Notes: generated by a model not told the origin, from the letters alone. 64,000 nt of DNA from Pomphorhynchus laevis (GCA_012934845.2 WNNJ02000271.1:37501-101500); one strand, 5' to 3'; shown: positions 34,213 to 46,624, numbered from the stretch's first letter. A program made the numbers and translations.

Positions 34213-36900
34213 CTTCCTAGTGCATATTTGGAGGTCATCGGTTGGCGTCATAATCTCTTCTCGTTACCCCTCTGCAAAGAGAGTGATATGTTCATCGATC
34301 TGATTAGTGAAAAGTACAAAAAGGTTGCGGATAAGTTAGACGAAGAGTACTTGGCATTGAAAGAAGTTACGGTAATATGTCAGTGCCTACTTCAGCGAAT
34401 TCCATCACGTAAGGCGCAATTAATAAGGAAAACGCTAAAAAGACATCTGACACTATGGCACAGCGGTCAACTTCAGAACTTACTGGACGAAACTCGTGTA
34501 CTCCATCGAAAATGTATATTAAATACCAACATAGTCAAACGTGTTGACTGGAAAAAACGCTTCTCGTCATTGATCAATTCTGGTAATACCACTGCTGTGA
34601 TCAAAACCCTGGAACGATCGGACACAGTCGATTGTCCGATATTTCATTGAGACGATGATTTCAATGGACGTAGTGTACGTGGAATATTAAGTGAAATGCA
34701 TCCGGAGGGCATGAACGCTGACCAGGAAGCATTGCTGCAAAGGCCACTGCCAAATTGTGCCGTTCATCATGACGTTGTCTTTACCGTGATAGATGCAAAC
34801 CATATAATTGCTGCGGCCTTGAAGACTCGTGGAGGTGATGGACCATCAGGGGTCACTGCCCACGAGTTCAAGCGAATGTTAACGACATTCAAGACACATT
34901 GACGAAATTTGGCGAAGGTAATCTCGCGTTTGGCATTTCGGATTGCGACGGATAAAATTGATTTTGAGGTGTTGGAAGCTTTGGTCGCATCACGCCTCAT
35001 CGCATTGAACAAAAATCCTGGCGTCAGACCTATATGGATAGGAGAGGCACTATGAAGAATCATATGTAAAACATTTGGGAATGTACTTAAGTCGGATCTT
35101 CAATGTGTAGCAGGCCATGAACAATTGTGTGCTGCACAACGTCGTGGAATAGAATACGCGATCCACTCGTTATCAGAGCAATTCCACTCAAATTCTGAAA
35201 TGGGAATTCTCTCTATTGATGCCAAGAACGCGTTTAACAGGATCAGCCGAAAATTAACGCTAGCAAATATTTGGATGGTTTGTCAATCGATGGGTCGAAT
35301 GCTTAATAACATGTATGGAGGTATGCGATCATGGTTGGAGATGGCGGTGAGATACTATCAAAAGAGGATTTTACCCAGGCGACCCGCTTGCATTGGCCGC
35401 ATTTGCAGCGGCATTGTTGCCACTTATCAATTGAATACAAGCAAGGATTCCGACTCAACTTTTGTTGGACCGCTGAAAGATTTGAGAGTTAGATGGGATA
35501 TCTTGCAAACCATTGGTCCTCAATATGGGTACTTTGTCAACGACATAAAGAGTAGTCTTCTCTATCATCATTCATGTACCAAAGTCGCACATGAACTGTT
35601 CACAGAAACGAATGTTTCTATGTCCAAACGCGGTGTGATACTGCTTGGAGCACCCATGGGTTCCACTGACTTCGTTACAGAGCAAGTGACGTCGCTACTG
35701 GTCGATGGCAAAATATCGTATCAAAGATGAGTACTATCTCGGACTTTGATGCTCACTCCGCCTATGCGGCCTATGTCCATACCTTTCAATATAAATGGGT
35801 TCACCTTTTACGTACAACGGCGTGCTCTCCTGAATGGTTTAAACCGCTAGGGGATGATATCTTCGATGTATTTGGGTCTAAAACATTTGATCACCCCACT
35901 TCATCAATCCTTAAATCAATATACACTCTTCCACCACGTATGGGCGATCTTGAGATGATGGATCCGGTAAAGGAAGCAGAACATCAATATATGGCCTCTA
36001 AAATGCTGTGCAAACATACGATGATACTACAAATCCAGTCCAAAGACATACTCAGCAGATGATGACAGCCAACACCATTAAGGACATGAATAACAAGCAC
36101 CACATCGATAAACTAAATGAGATAAACGAGTTTGGTACAGAAGGTATGTATAGACACCTACAGTTTGCTGCTTTAAATGGTGAATCTAGTTGGCTTACAG
36201 TACGACCACTAGAACAACAGAGGCTTCATCTTAAATCGAGAGAGTTTCGGGATGCTCTATCCGCTCGCTTCAACTGGACTCCCACAGGTATGGCGAAAAA
36301 CTGTATTTGTGGCGACAACCAGAACATGACACATGCTCTTTCCTGTAAAAGGGGTGCCCTGCCAATTATCCGACACAACGATATTCGCGACATAGTGGCT
36401 GACACATTGACACTTGTATGCAATGAAGTGGGACTTGAACCTTAGCTGGAACCGGTACCCGAATCAATTCCTTTCCAACGGGTCACAACTACAAGAAAGC
36501 CATATACATGCACAGATATCGTATGTTGCGGCCTGTTTGGCGGCAGGATGGAGCGAACGTTTTTTGTCGTTTATATTTTTAACAGCAATGCTCCATCATA
36601 CCAGTCAAAATCCGTATCATCTTGCTTCGAGTATCACGAGACGCGAAAACGCAACAAATATGAATGGCGAATAAAGGAGGTGGACCACAGTACATTCTGT
36701 CCGATAGTTATAGCCGCGACTGGTGGGATCGGACCAATAGCAGATGACATGATCAAGACGATTGCGCGGAATCTAAACGAAAAAAGGAAGCCCCAAACGC
36801 AGATTCCGTCGCCTGGTTACGAACGAAAATAAGCTTATCCCTTGCTAGGGCGGTCACTATGTGCTTGCGAACTCCCCGATCCGCGCGACATTTACCTACT
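34213..36900 (+). mobile_element. Decayed retroelement with an unclassified reverse transcriptase
   Basis: A roughly 2.7-kb plus-strand region of distinctly higher G+C that codes for one long RT-containing product, now broken in several places. No long terminal repeats and no LINE 3' stem-loop were found at its ends. I treat it as a fossil and give only its parts. Confidence 0.7.
34228..36832 (+). pseudogene. RT-containing polyprotein of the decayed retroelement
   Basis: Parts in order: an N-terminal helical, basic region (34228-34650); a connecting block with AALKTRGGDGPSGVTAHEF; ASRLIALNKNPGVRP (about 34985-35030), the RT finger region; LSIDAKNAFNRISR (about 35210-35250), the RT motif A with its aspartate; QTIGPQYGYFVNDIKS (about 35505-35550), following the palm; GVILLGAPMGSTDFV; AHSAYAAYVHTFQYKW; LPPRMGDLEM; a C-terminal block with CKRGALPIIRHNDIRDIVAD and then FNSNAPSYQ and a TGGIGPIADDM ending. 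This combination matches RT proteins I recall from cnidarian and other invertebrate genomes, with a conserved C-terminal domain that may be an endonuclease. Family name uncertain; not LINE-A to -E. Confidence 0.7.
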
Positions 36901-37879
36901 GTAACATTTGAGAACGTCCAATCTCAAATACGGATAACACGGAATGCTATGTCGACAATATCAAGAGACTTGTTCTAGCAATGAGTTATTTAAGTCATTG
37001 ACATATCGATTGCGAAATTAGCTGATTTTAGTTATTGTTGCTCGCTAGGAGACGTTTGTAACATTGTATTTTGATTTTTGCTTTGAATAATAACTATGCT
37101 CTCTTTATGTACATGATATTATATTCTAAGCATAATATTTTAAGTATTTAATTTTAAGTATAATATTTGTTGTTTAATATTATATTTAAATATAAAGTAT
37201 ATATTATAATATTTTTTTAAATTATAAAAAATAATATAAGTAATATATTATAATACTATAATATAAAGTGTATTATATTATTAATAAAGTATATTATTTG
37301 GATATGCGAAAAATATGCTTAAATTTAATGTAAACTTAAATATTTATGCATAAAATACATTATATAAAGAATAAACCCGGCTTGAATTTGAAATAATAAA
37401 CATATTTTAATTTTATTTCCAGTTAAATAATAATCAATATTTTGGCCTATTTCTCAAGATGGTAAATATCGGAATTCATCCAGATGCTAGTAATACGCTA
37501 ATAATTAACTGACGCTTCTATATGCACGTTCAAAATTCTTGTACATACAATTCAAACAAATTTTTTTGAAAGCTAGTGTTATCGATACTGCACTCCACTT
37601 CTCAACATAATGGTGAAAGGTATATTTCATCATCGAAACGTGAGTATAAGGCTTCTAAAGTGTAATTTCAATGAGCATTCCATAATCAAGAATATAATAC
37701 CTATCAAAAATTACTGCTAACTACAGGCATCCAATTAAACGTATTTGCAACTAAAGAAGTGTTTAAATTAGTGTTTGATATCTTGGTTAATAACTTATGG
37801 GAATGATGAAATAACAAGGATCAAAAATACATTATTTTTCTATAACGAACGAAAATGTGTATTTTATTCATCCACAATG
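36901..37879. other. No gene recognised
   Basis: AT-rich, low complexity at 37130-37290. Nothing identified. Confidence 0.55.
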
Positions 37880-38600
37880 TAATGGATGACCAAAATGTAA
37901 TGGGTCCCCATAGTCCACAACCTCACTTTCTTATTATCCCATTTCTCTTAAACATTTCGTCTGGGATAAGGTCCGCTCGTCTAACTTAATTCTACGCGAC
38001 ATCTGATGTATCCGCCACCTTATCGGCTTCAGTTTCTGTATGTCTCTTCTTTCATCGCTTCTCTAACCTAAAATCGATTACTACCATAGCATTTTCGCCA
38101 ATTCTCCAAAATCCATCATCCTACCCTACAACACATTATAAACTCCGTTGTTCTAGTGCTCCAACGTCTCTGTCGCTTTGACCATACATCTACATATCAT
38201 GCCCACCTCTTCTGACCCATGATACACATCCGCATACAACTCCGCCTTCTTCTCGTAACTTTTCGTCTCATCACTGTCGGCTCCCTATCGTTCATCAACC
38301 TCCCTTATTAGACGACACTCGCCCCACCTCTATCTATCGCTGCGTTCCCGTCATTCCCTCTTACTCCACGTTCCCAATTACTTTAACAACTACGGTCTCC
38401 GATCCCTTCTCTTCGCCGCTCCCCTCGCCTGGAATCAGCTACCTCTCGACGTCCGCCGCACTCCCTCCTTTATTACATTCAAATACCTCCTCCGTTTCCA
38501 CCTTCTCGACACATGATTTAGACTTTTGTTTTTTTATTTTTGGTGGTCATGTATGCGTGCGCCAGCACGCATTTGCCACGTAAAAATAAATCTTTTTTAA
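37880..38600 (+). mobile_element. LINE-A 3' fragment (ORF2 C terminus and UTR)
   Basis: Plus copy. Reads LRSRHSLLLHVPNYFNNYGL and FAAPLAWNQLPLDVRRTPSF (38340-38470), the typical end of a CR1/L2 ORF2, then the 3' UTR and terminal stem-loop GTGGTCATGTATGCGTGC/GCACGCATTTGCCAC at 38547-38579 and AAAAATAAATC. Truncated at its 5' side with some frame breaks. Confidence 0.87.
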
Positions 38601-38764
38601 CATTTCTGGAATATTCTTCAAATGAATTGACAACTGCCCACATTGCCAAAAGATTAAGATACAGTAGTATTTGTCGGATTGAACATAAACCTAAGGGATA
38701 ACATGTCCTCACGAAAACAAATTATGAAACCGAATTCAAGACCAGTGACTAAATACTGAATCGA

Positions 38765-39667
38765 GATCGTTCATTCCTCTTTTATCAGCTCTCTCTCGAC
38801 ATTTTGAATGCAATAACTAAGATGTGGACCAACCAAAGAACAATAAACGAGTTTGAAGACAGAAGGGTTCATTTTCGAGAAGCACGTTTTTAATGCGATA
38901 CAAGGCTCAACTGCCTTACTGCGAGCAAAGTCGGTATTCAGACGTGCATTTAGTGTTTTGTGTATTATTACACACAAATCATTTTGTTCCGACGCAATAT
39001 TTAATATCTGTCCCAAATGTGGTAATTATGATCGATCTCAACGCTACTTAACCTAATACAAACGTATTTACTTATATTTTACTTAATCTGCGTTGCTTCA
39101 CTCCATTCATAAATGCGGTCAAGATCGTCCTGCAGCAGTTAAGCATTCAGTTTACTATATCTAGTGCACCATAGTTTTACATCATCGGCAAAGGCTAAGC
39201 ATGGGTTTTGGATACGTAATAATAAGTCATTTCGAAATGTGATAAAAGCAGAGGGCCTAAAACTGTACCCTAAGGGACTCTAATGTTTATATATCCTATA
39301 GTAGAAACATGGCTTCGAACTCCAACTCAGGAGAAACTTCGGCTGAGTAATTCCCGATCCCAATTGCAAATAGTACAATAAACACCATAATGAGATAACA
39401 AATTAATTAAACATAAGTGTGGAAATCAATCGAATGCATTTGAAAAAGCAAAGACGATAACGTTGATATATTTACCTGAGCTTAGTCATTTAGCTTAGTC
39501 ACTTTAGTCCACAATTCACGGGCTGACAACAGGTCAGTAAGGCACTACCGCTTAGAACGAAAATCGTACTGTGAATTTATAATAATCCTGTGTTCATCTA
39601 GATTATACAAAATTCTACGGGTAATCAATATCTCCAGAACTTTACATATGGAGCATTTGAGGCTTAT
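38765..39667 (-). mobile_element. LINE-D, 3' half (RT and C-terminal region)
   Basis: Minus-strand CR1-like RT. From 39667 down: ISLKCSICKVLEILITRR, NSQYDFRS, LLSARELW, a degenerate LGYSFRPSAF, the catalytic PCLAFADDVKLW (about 39170-39210), then LGVII-like CVIIHKTLNARLNTDFARSK and LVGPHLSYCIQNVE (38790-38820). It is the direct continuation of the RT that stops at 44196, interrupted by LINE-B. The extreme 3' end is missing. Multiple frame breaks. Confidence 0.82.
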
Positions 39668-39858
39668 TCTTCGACGACAACCATCGACGATCATCCGCTT
39701 GACAATTATCAACAACCATCAACAACCATCGACGACATCCGCTCGCTACTTACAACTAACGACTACTTACAACTAACGCGAACTACGCACAACTAACGAC
39801 TTGCAGACTAACGGAGTTTAAACATTCTTGATTATAACTAACTAATTAACATTTTATT
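39668..39858 (+). promoter_or_regulatory. LINE-B 5' UTR (likely internal promoter)
   Basis: GC-richer leader with short repeats of CAACCATC and ACTTACAACTAACGAC directly before the ORF1 ATG at 39859. Full-length LINEs of this group carry their promoter here; that function is inferred. Confidence 0.5.
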
Positions 39859-41234
39859 ATGGCAAAGAGAAAGCTAACTAAAAATGTCGGCCAGCAACTT
39901 AGGTCCGTCAAAGAAGATTACATCGAAAAGCAAATTGGATGCGACAGCACGAACTGCAATGTTTGGACTCATGTTGTCATTCCTTTCACTGACGAGGACA
40001 ACGTTTCAAATCGGAATTTCCTCTGCGGCTTCTGTTGTGCTGCCCTCGTAGGTAAGTTAATGAAGAATGACCACTCAAACGGTGGAGACGTTCTGAACGC
40101 TAACGAAACAGAGTTGTGCTCAATAAATGAACTTGATGATATCTCTCAGTCGACTCAGACCGCTGTAATACATGGAATATCAACAAATGACAACATATCT
40201 TCCAAGATATCGTCGTCATCCGTTTGCTTACTAACTCCTTCGTCATCAATAAAACCCGTTCTTGAAACTTCTCACACACACTCCTCCTTTAACTACGGAT
40301 AAAACTTCCCTTAATCTTCATCTTCCTAACAATGCAAACAGTAAAAGCCTTCATCTCGTACCTCATTTTTCCTATTCATCCCCACATCTAAATACATCTC
40401 ATACCTATTTCTTCTCTTCACGTACTCCTAACTCTACCTCCACCGTATCACTTCTCAATAATTTACATCCTTCCGTCAAAATTATCTCCAGTAACATCTC
40501 CGTTCAACCTAATCAACAATCCACTTCTGTCACACATGCTCCAACCGTATCACCTATCAATAATTTACATCCTTCCGTCAACATCATCTCCAGTAACATC
40601 TCCGATCAACCGATTCAACACTCCACTCCTGTCACACATGCTCCAAACTATCTTAAATCTTCACTTAGCACCCCTGTCATTCCCACGTTTATCTGCACTT
40701 CTGCCTCTACTACTACCAGGTCTGTCCGTCCACCACTAAGTAATCGTTTTCCTTCGCGCGATTGATGCATTATCATATCTAATTTAAAGGTTTCCGAATC
40801 TGCTTCTCCTCAATGTCGCCTCGACGATGATGTATCTGCTTTCAGGTCTATCCTAGCAACCATTCTTCCTGATAATAATCCATCCCTCTTCAATAATATC
40901 GCTCCTGTATCTTTAATCCGTTTAAACAAATCCACTAAATCCAATCATCTCAGTCCTCCACTCCTAAAAATCGTTTTCCGACAGTTCACATGCATCCTTG
41001 GTACTTTCCCAACGTTATAAACTTCTTACCACTTCGTCTACTTGTCGTATCTTTCCTGACCGCTCCCCTTCTGATATTGCCCAGCTCAATTTGGCTCGCA
41101 TTGAGAAACATCGACGTGAAACAAACGGTGAGTCATCCTTATCTATACGTCAAATCAATGGAAATTTTCACGTTGTACACACAAGGCCAAAAATTCGATG
41201 GCGTCCCATCTCTCCCCCTTGTCTTCTTCGCTAG
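39859..41234 (+). pseudogene. LINE-B ORF1: PHD-like finger, Ser/Thr/Pro-rich region, RRM-like domain; broken
   Basis: ATG at 39859. Residues 28-60 hold a PHD-like zinc finger (GCDSTNCNVW, then FLCGFCCAAL), a known hallmark of CR1-group ORF1. The following serine-rich part (SQSTQTAVIHG, SSSSVCLLTPSSS) is close to LINE-C at DNA level. After a frame change near 40290 a low-complexity region with two copies of NNLHPSV-IISSNIS follows, then SRD-stop-CIIIS near 40763 opens the RRM-like domain (DDDVSAFRSILATILPD, VSLIRLNKS). The end reads CRIFPDRSPSDIAQLNLARI and VVHTRPKIRW, stopping at 41234. Family role: RNA binding in the element RNP. Confidence 0.85.
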
Positions 41235-44109
41235 TCGATCTCGCTCCTAAGCATACTTTTCGTCTTAGTCTATTCAACATTCGCTCCATTCTTCATAAAG
41301 CTGATATGCTTCTTGATATCTTCGATCAATTATCTATCGATATTCTCTGCATTACCTAATCCTGGCATTGTGACTCCGAAGATCTTGTTATTCGTCGTCT
41401 ATGTCGCTCTGGTTGTTCTTTAGTTAAATCAGCTCGTCCAATTGCCTCTCATACATCTAATGCTTCTAACCATGGCGGTATTGTTGCCATTGCTCGTCAC
41501 CCATTGTCTTTACGTAAAATTAACGTTAACATCAGCTACACCTCGTTCGAATTACTCACATGCAGATTATCAACTCCTTTCCCTCTGGAACTTGTGATTG
41601 TATACCGTCCAGGTTCAGTTGCCCCCTCACGTATCTTCTTTAACAACCTTGCAGATCTTATGTCTCACTGTTCATTGTTTTATACTCCTTCTTTTGTTCT
41701 CGGTGACTTTAACATTCATCTTGATCGCCCGGCTGACTCTGACTCTATCACTTTAACTAATCTTTTTTCTGATTTTAACTATAAATTACTCTTAACAAGC
41801 CCAACTTATGTTCTCGGCGGTGCTCTCGACATCATTGCTGTCTCTAACTGCTTCAATGACTATACTTTCTTGTCAATTACTGATCCTGGTTTGTCCGATC
41901 ATTTCCTTGTCACTCTTACTCTTAATCGTCCCCATCCTCCTTCTCCGCCTCCACCATTCTCCACACCAAGTCGACCCTGGAAACTTCTCGATATCCCTAA
42001 TCTCTGCACAGCCTTACTCAATTCTTCACTCTTTTCACTTCCTTTTAACTATCTCTCTCCCGATGATCTCTGCATTCTGTTTGATTCTGAACTTATGTCT
42101 ATCATCAATAAACTTCTGCCTAGTCGACTCCGACGCTCTCAGCGCTTGCACCATGCTTCCTGGTTCGATTCTGACTGTAGTCTTTCTAAGCGTCGACTCC
42201 GTCACTCTTTTCGTATGTATAAACACTTTCTTAAACGTTATCCCAACTCACTCCCTCCAAATCTCCGTGATTCCTACTTTTCTCGACGCCGTTCACATCT
42301 CATTCTTATACGTACTAAACGTACTATCTTTTGTCGAAATCAACTCGAGTCATCTTCCAACTCTAAATCTCATTGGAAAATCTTAAACTCAATTCTTTCA
42401 CGATCATATACTTCTTGTAATATAAGTCCTGATGAATTCTCTTCTCATCTACAAACTAAGCTATCTAATTTACTTTCCCTACTACTTACAGCCCCCTTGT
42501 ACCCTCGCTTCTCTTCAAATGCTTCCCTCCCAGAGCTATTCCACCTTCTTCCCGTTTCATCTGATGAAGTCTCTTCGGTTCTGCTGTCATTAACTAATAA
42601 AACCTCTCCCTCTGACCCGATTCCCGCTCACTTGCTTAAAAATATCTGCTCCTCTATATCACCCTTCCTAACCACATTGTTCAACTCGTCCATCCGTAGC
42701 CGTACATTTCCTTCCATCTGGAAATGCGCCACTGTTCGTCCTCTCATCAAAAAGCAATCTCTCGACTCCTCACTACCATCTTGGTACCGTCTTATCTGAT
42801 TTCTCCCAACCCTCTCTAAACTCCTTGAGCGTCTCGATCTCAAGCAAGTTAATACATATCTATTTTCCTCCAACTTATTTCCTCCCTTTCAAGCCGCTTT
42901 TCGCTCAAATCACTCTACTGAAATTGCCTGTCTTAAAGATTATAATGACTTACTAATCTCGCACGATCGTAAATTATGTAGTGTCATAGTTTCTCTTGAT
43001 CTATCGTCTGCTTTTGACATCGTCGATCACTCGATTCTTCTACATCGCCTTCGTTATGATTATGGCTTCTCTTTACCCACTGTATCATGGTTTTCTTCAT
43101 ATCTATCAAACCGCACATTTCGCGTCTATTCTAACTCTTCTCTCTCATCCGTCATCCATCCCGACCGGTGTTCCACAAGGCTCCGTATTAGGCCCTATGC
43201 TTTTCTCTCTTCTTCTCGGTGACTTGTCTTCGATTTCTCATACATTTAACTTCCATGTTTTGCAATATGCTGATGACATTCTCATCTATGCTCACGCACC
43301 TGCTTATCGTATTCATGATCTTAGTGTTTCTGTTTCTAGCTGTCTTGTCTCATTCCAATCATCTTTCTTCCCTACGCCCTTCTCTGAATCCTGATAAATC
43401 TAAAATTATGTGGATCCTACCTCGACGCTTCGGCGTAGAACCTCCTTCCGCATCATTAAATTCTACAATTCTTCCTATCGTTGATAATCTCTTTTTCCTA
43501 GGCTTTCATTTCGACAACCGACTTTCACTTAAACCTTTCGTTAGTAATAAAGTACGCTCATCTACCTTGATACTCCGCAATCTCCGTCAAGTTCGTAGAT
43601 TGATCGATTTCCCTTCTTATATGACTATCATATCTTCTCTTCTTTTCTCAAGACTTGATTACTGTCTTAGTATATTTTCCAACTCACCTAAATTCACTCT
43701 TCTTCCTTTACAACACATCATCAGCGCTGCCGTCCGAGTTCTCCTCCGTCTTCGTAGTTTCGATCATACATCCTAATATCTTGTTTCTCTTGATTGGCCT
43801 ACCATTTATTGTCGTTTTCAAATTCGTCTTCTTATCATTGCTTTTCGCCTTATAACTTCTCATACCCCTTCATTTCTCAACCTTCCTTTTCTTGATAATT
43901 CTCGTCCTCTTTACTGTTCCTTGCGTTCCTGTAATTCCCTTCTTTTACATGTCCCAAACTACTCTACCTCCTTTTGGACTCAACTCCTTTCTGGTGACTG
44001 CTCCTCTATCGTGAAATCAACTGCCTATTCATATCCGCCAATCAACATCTATGCCGTACTTCAAACGCCAAATCCATTTCCATTTCAGCAATTAACTAAT
44101 TATCTGTGA
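41198..44109 (+). pseudogene. LINE-B ORF2: AP-endonuclease and reverse transcriptase, broken
   Basis: ATG at 41198 (MASHLSPLSS), in the -1 frame relative to the ORF1 end. Endonuclease: LSLFNIRSIL, ILCIT-stop-SWH at the usual E position, NHGGIVAIARH, VLGDFNIHLDRP and GLSDHFLVTL. RT: KTSPSDPIPAHLLK (about 42600-42640), AAFRSNHSTEIACLKDYNDL, LDLSSAFDIVDHSILLHRL (about 43000-43045), TGVPQGSVLGPMLF (about 43160-43205), catalytic LQYADDILIYA (about 43260-43292), NPDKSKIMWIL. The C-terminal block has LPLQHIISAAVRVLLRLRSF and HVPNYSTSFW. Breaks: stops near 41358 and 42799, frame shifts near 43150, 43380 and 43770. The 431-codon stretch 41504-42799 is the best preserved. Confidence 0.9.
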
Positions 44110-44146
44110 CTTTTGATGTTCTTTTTTTGTTTGTTAGTGGTCATGT

Positions 44147-44180
44147 AAGCGTGCATTTTGCACGCATTTGCCACTTTAAA
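44147..44180 (+). other. LINE-B 3'-terminal stem-loop
   Basis: GTGGTCATGTAAGCGTGC-ATTTT-GCACGCATTTGCCAC type sequence: inner stem GCGTGC/GCACGC (TGC extended) and outer stem GTGG/CCAC with an asymmetric internal loop, just before the AAATAAAT tail. Shared with LINE-A. Confidence 0.85.
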
Positions 44181-44379
44181 TAAATTATTGTATTATTATA
44201 AGTCTATATTTTGAGCAAGTTAACGGTATTGATTTCTTCTCAATTGGAACTATAATTGTAGACTTTCACTCATTAGGAATCTATAAGTGTAGTGGGAAAT
44301 ACTGTATTTGAAGATCTTGACAAGAAGTGGAGCAAGACATAAAGACAGTTTTTAAAAGGAACGGAGAAATGCCATCCGT

Positions 44380-44940
44380 GACTGTTGAGCTACGGGGGTC
44401 AAGATTTCTTAAGGACGTCTCAACTTAACTTGAATATATTTTAGAAGTTGTTGACCGTTGTTCAACAGTTCCTAATCTCCAAATAATAGCAGCTTTTTCA
44501 GAATCATCATACGGAAGAGAGAAGCCAGAAGCCAAAGCTTCATCAACTTTATTAGAAAATACATCATTATCCGTATTTATACAATTGATTAGAGAAGGAA
44601 TAGTACTATTGCGGCGCATGTATGCCAAAACATGCGCCAAGAGCTTGGCAAGAAATGGAGCAAGACATGAAATGTCATCCGGGCCTGTTGAGCTACGGGG
44701 GTCAAGATTTCTTAAGGACGTCATAACTTCACTTGAATATATTTTAGAAGTTGTTGACAGTTGTGTAATAGTTCCTAATCTCCAAATAATAGTAGTTTTC
44801 ACAGAATAATCATACTAAAGAGAAAAGCCGGAAGCTAGAGCTTCAGCAATTTCAACTTTATAAGTCAACTTTATTATTCACTGTATTAATACAATTGATT
44901 AGAGAAGGAATAGTACTATTGCGGCGCATGTATGCCAAAA
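44380..44940. repeat. Tandem duplication of about 305-310 bp inside LINE-D
   Basis: TTGAGCTACGGGGGTCAAGA occurs at about 44384 and 44688. GGAATAGTACTATTGCGGCG occurs at about 44597 and 44906. The copies have diverged slightly, so the duplication postdates LINE-D insertion but is not recent. Confidence 0.9.
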
Positions 44941-46162
44941 CTGTTCAAGCTGTTCGTAAGCCTTAATCGCAATGAATGCCGCGAACTCATTCTGCTTTCT
45001 TAGTTTTGATCTTGTACATAAGTTTCGTATTAGTCTATAACGATGAATTAGATCCGAATCTTAAAGATTAGTTGAAGCTTATTTAAAGCTTCAGATCATT
45101 ATCAAACCAAGCGAAAAATTTTCGATTATGAATAAATCGCACTTGTTGGAGCGAATGTTTCTGAAATATTCATCAGATAATCAAAAATCTGATTAAGTAA
45201 TTCCTTATCACCTATCACGCGAAGTGGATGAATCTGACTAAAATTTAAAATTTCTTCAGTTCTGACCTTCCACCATTGACGCTTAAATACTTTCTCACAA
45301 TTACTACAGGAATGAATGTTAGGAGTAGCCTGTAAAGCGAGTACATAATGATTACTGCTACCGATAGGTGGCAGATAACTAAATCTTTCTATGTCAGTGA
45401 TACGTTTGGTGAATGTTAAATCGAGAACGGATCCCGGCCTTAATGAACTACCTGTAGGTTTGTATATATGCCGAATTAGAAGCAGTTTAGCAACTAGAAA
45501 TTCGGATAAATCCTTTTTATCAATGCTACCTTCAGTAAAGATGGATTCCGACCAGTTTGATTTCGGTAGATTGAAATCGCGAACGGGTATAATATGTTCG
45601 CTTATGCACAAGCAGCTTAAGAGTGGCTTTAAAGCATCAACATTTATTGGAACTGACTAATATAGAACGCAAATATTAATACTGACGGACTCACAGTTAG
45701 CATAAAAGAGTAAACTATCAAACGATTCATACTTGTCACATTAAGATGATATATTTCATATAATGAAATTGTTGCGAACGTACGCAGCAACTCCACCTCC
45801 ACGTTTACCCAATATTCGATCAGCTCGCAACATCCGATAACCTGGAATGTTAATAAGGGTATCTGTAAAATTATTATGTAACCAGTATTTAATTATACAG
45901 AAAAATCGTACGAATGTGACATAATATGTTGCTTAAGTTCTACTACATGAGCTAGCAAACTACGCAAATTCGAATAGCCTATTAACAAATGCCGTGACAT
46001 ATTACTAACGCTAACTGCTTGTTGTTTCGCTTTAAAAATACCTTCGAATGAAACCAGACATCCTAACGAAGTACAAATTTCTCGACTGCTACTGTTCGAA
46101 TAAGCTATCGGGAGATCCACAATCCGACCAGTTTGTAAAAATTCGTTAGTTAGCTCATGCAT
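44430..46162 (-). pseudogene. LINE-D ORF2 N-terminal part: AP-endonuclease to RT start, broken
   Basis: 45893-46162 reads HLLIGYSNLRSLLAHVVEL, the ORF2 start. 45126-45611 gives RDFNLPKSNW, GSVLDLTFTKRI and GSSNHYVLAL (SDH motif changed to SNH), then a linker. 44425-44802 contains SLRNLDPRSSTGPDDISCL, the entry to the RT. Frame breaks between these blocks. Confidence 0.8.
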
Positions 46163-46624
46163 GCGTCATCGGAATCTATCGAACTGTTAGTCGCCATTTC
46201 ACAACGCGAAAATTTCTAACGCAAAGGTTAACTTAACCACTAGCTAAACTACTTTTATATTCTTCACTTGCTTTTTAAGCTTTCGACAGTTCTTTAATGC
46301 AAGATCGTAAAGAATACGTGCATTAGTTCTCTTCAATCAATATCCACGCTTTAATAAGATATTGGCATGATCAAGAAAGCTCATTACGACCTTCAATAGC
46401 GGAGGCTTATCAGTTAATTTATTTCCCAATCTAAACACCTTGCGTACGTACAAACAACTTGCAATCTCCTCATAACCTTTTTGTAAAAGCTGAGAATAAA
46501 TGTCACATATTCTATAGACATCGTGATTTAATCGTTCTTGGAAATTTTCTACGGCTGATTTAGGGATTCCGCTGAGAATAATATTATAACTTTTTAAATA
46601 GTTGATACTGATCCATTATTGATA

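Larger units (their letters stand above)
39668..44195 (+). mobile_element. LINE-B, nearly full-length CR1/L2-group retrotransposon inserted in LINE-D
   Basis: The borders are set by the interrupted host element: TTAT at 39664-39667 and 44196-44199 is the apparent target duplication, and removing LINE-B with one TTAT joins LINE-D codons for YRLISLKC in frame. The 4.5-kb copy has a 5' UTR rich in CAACGAC/ACAACTAACGAC repeats (39668-39858), ORF1, ORF2 overlapping it by 37 nt, and a 3' UTR ending with the family stem-loop and AAATAAATTATTGTATTA. A handful of stops and frame shifts make it inactive. Confidence 0.92.
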
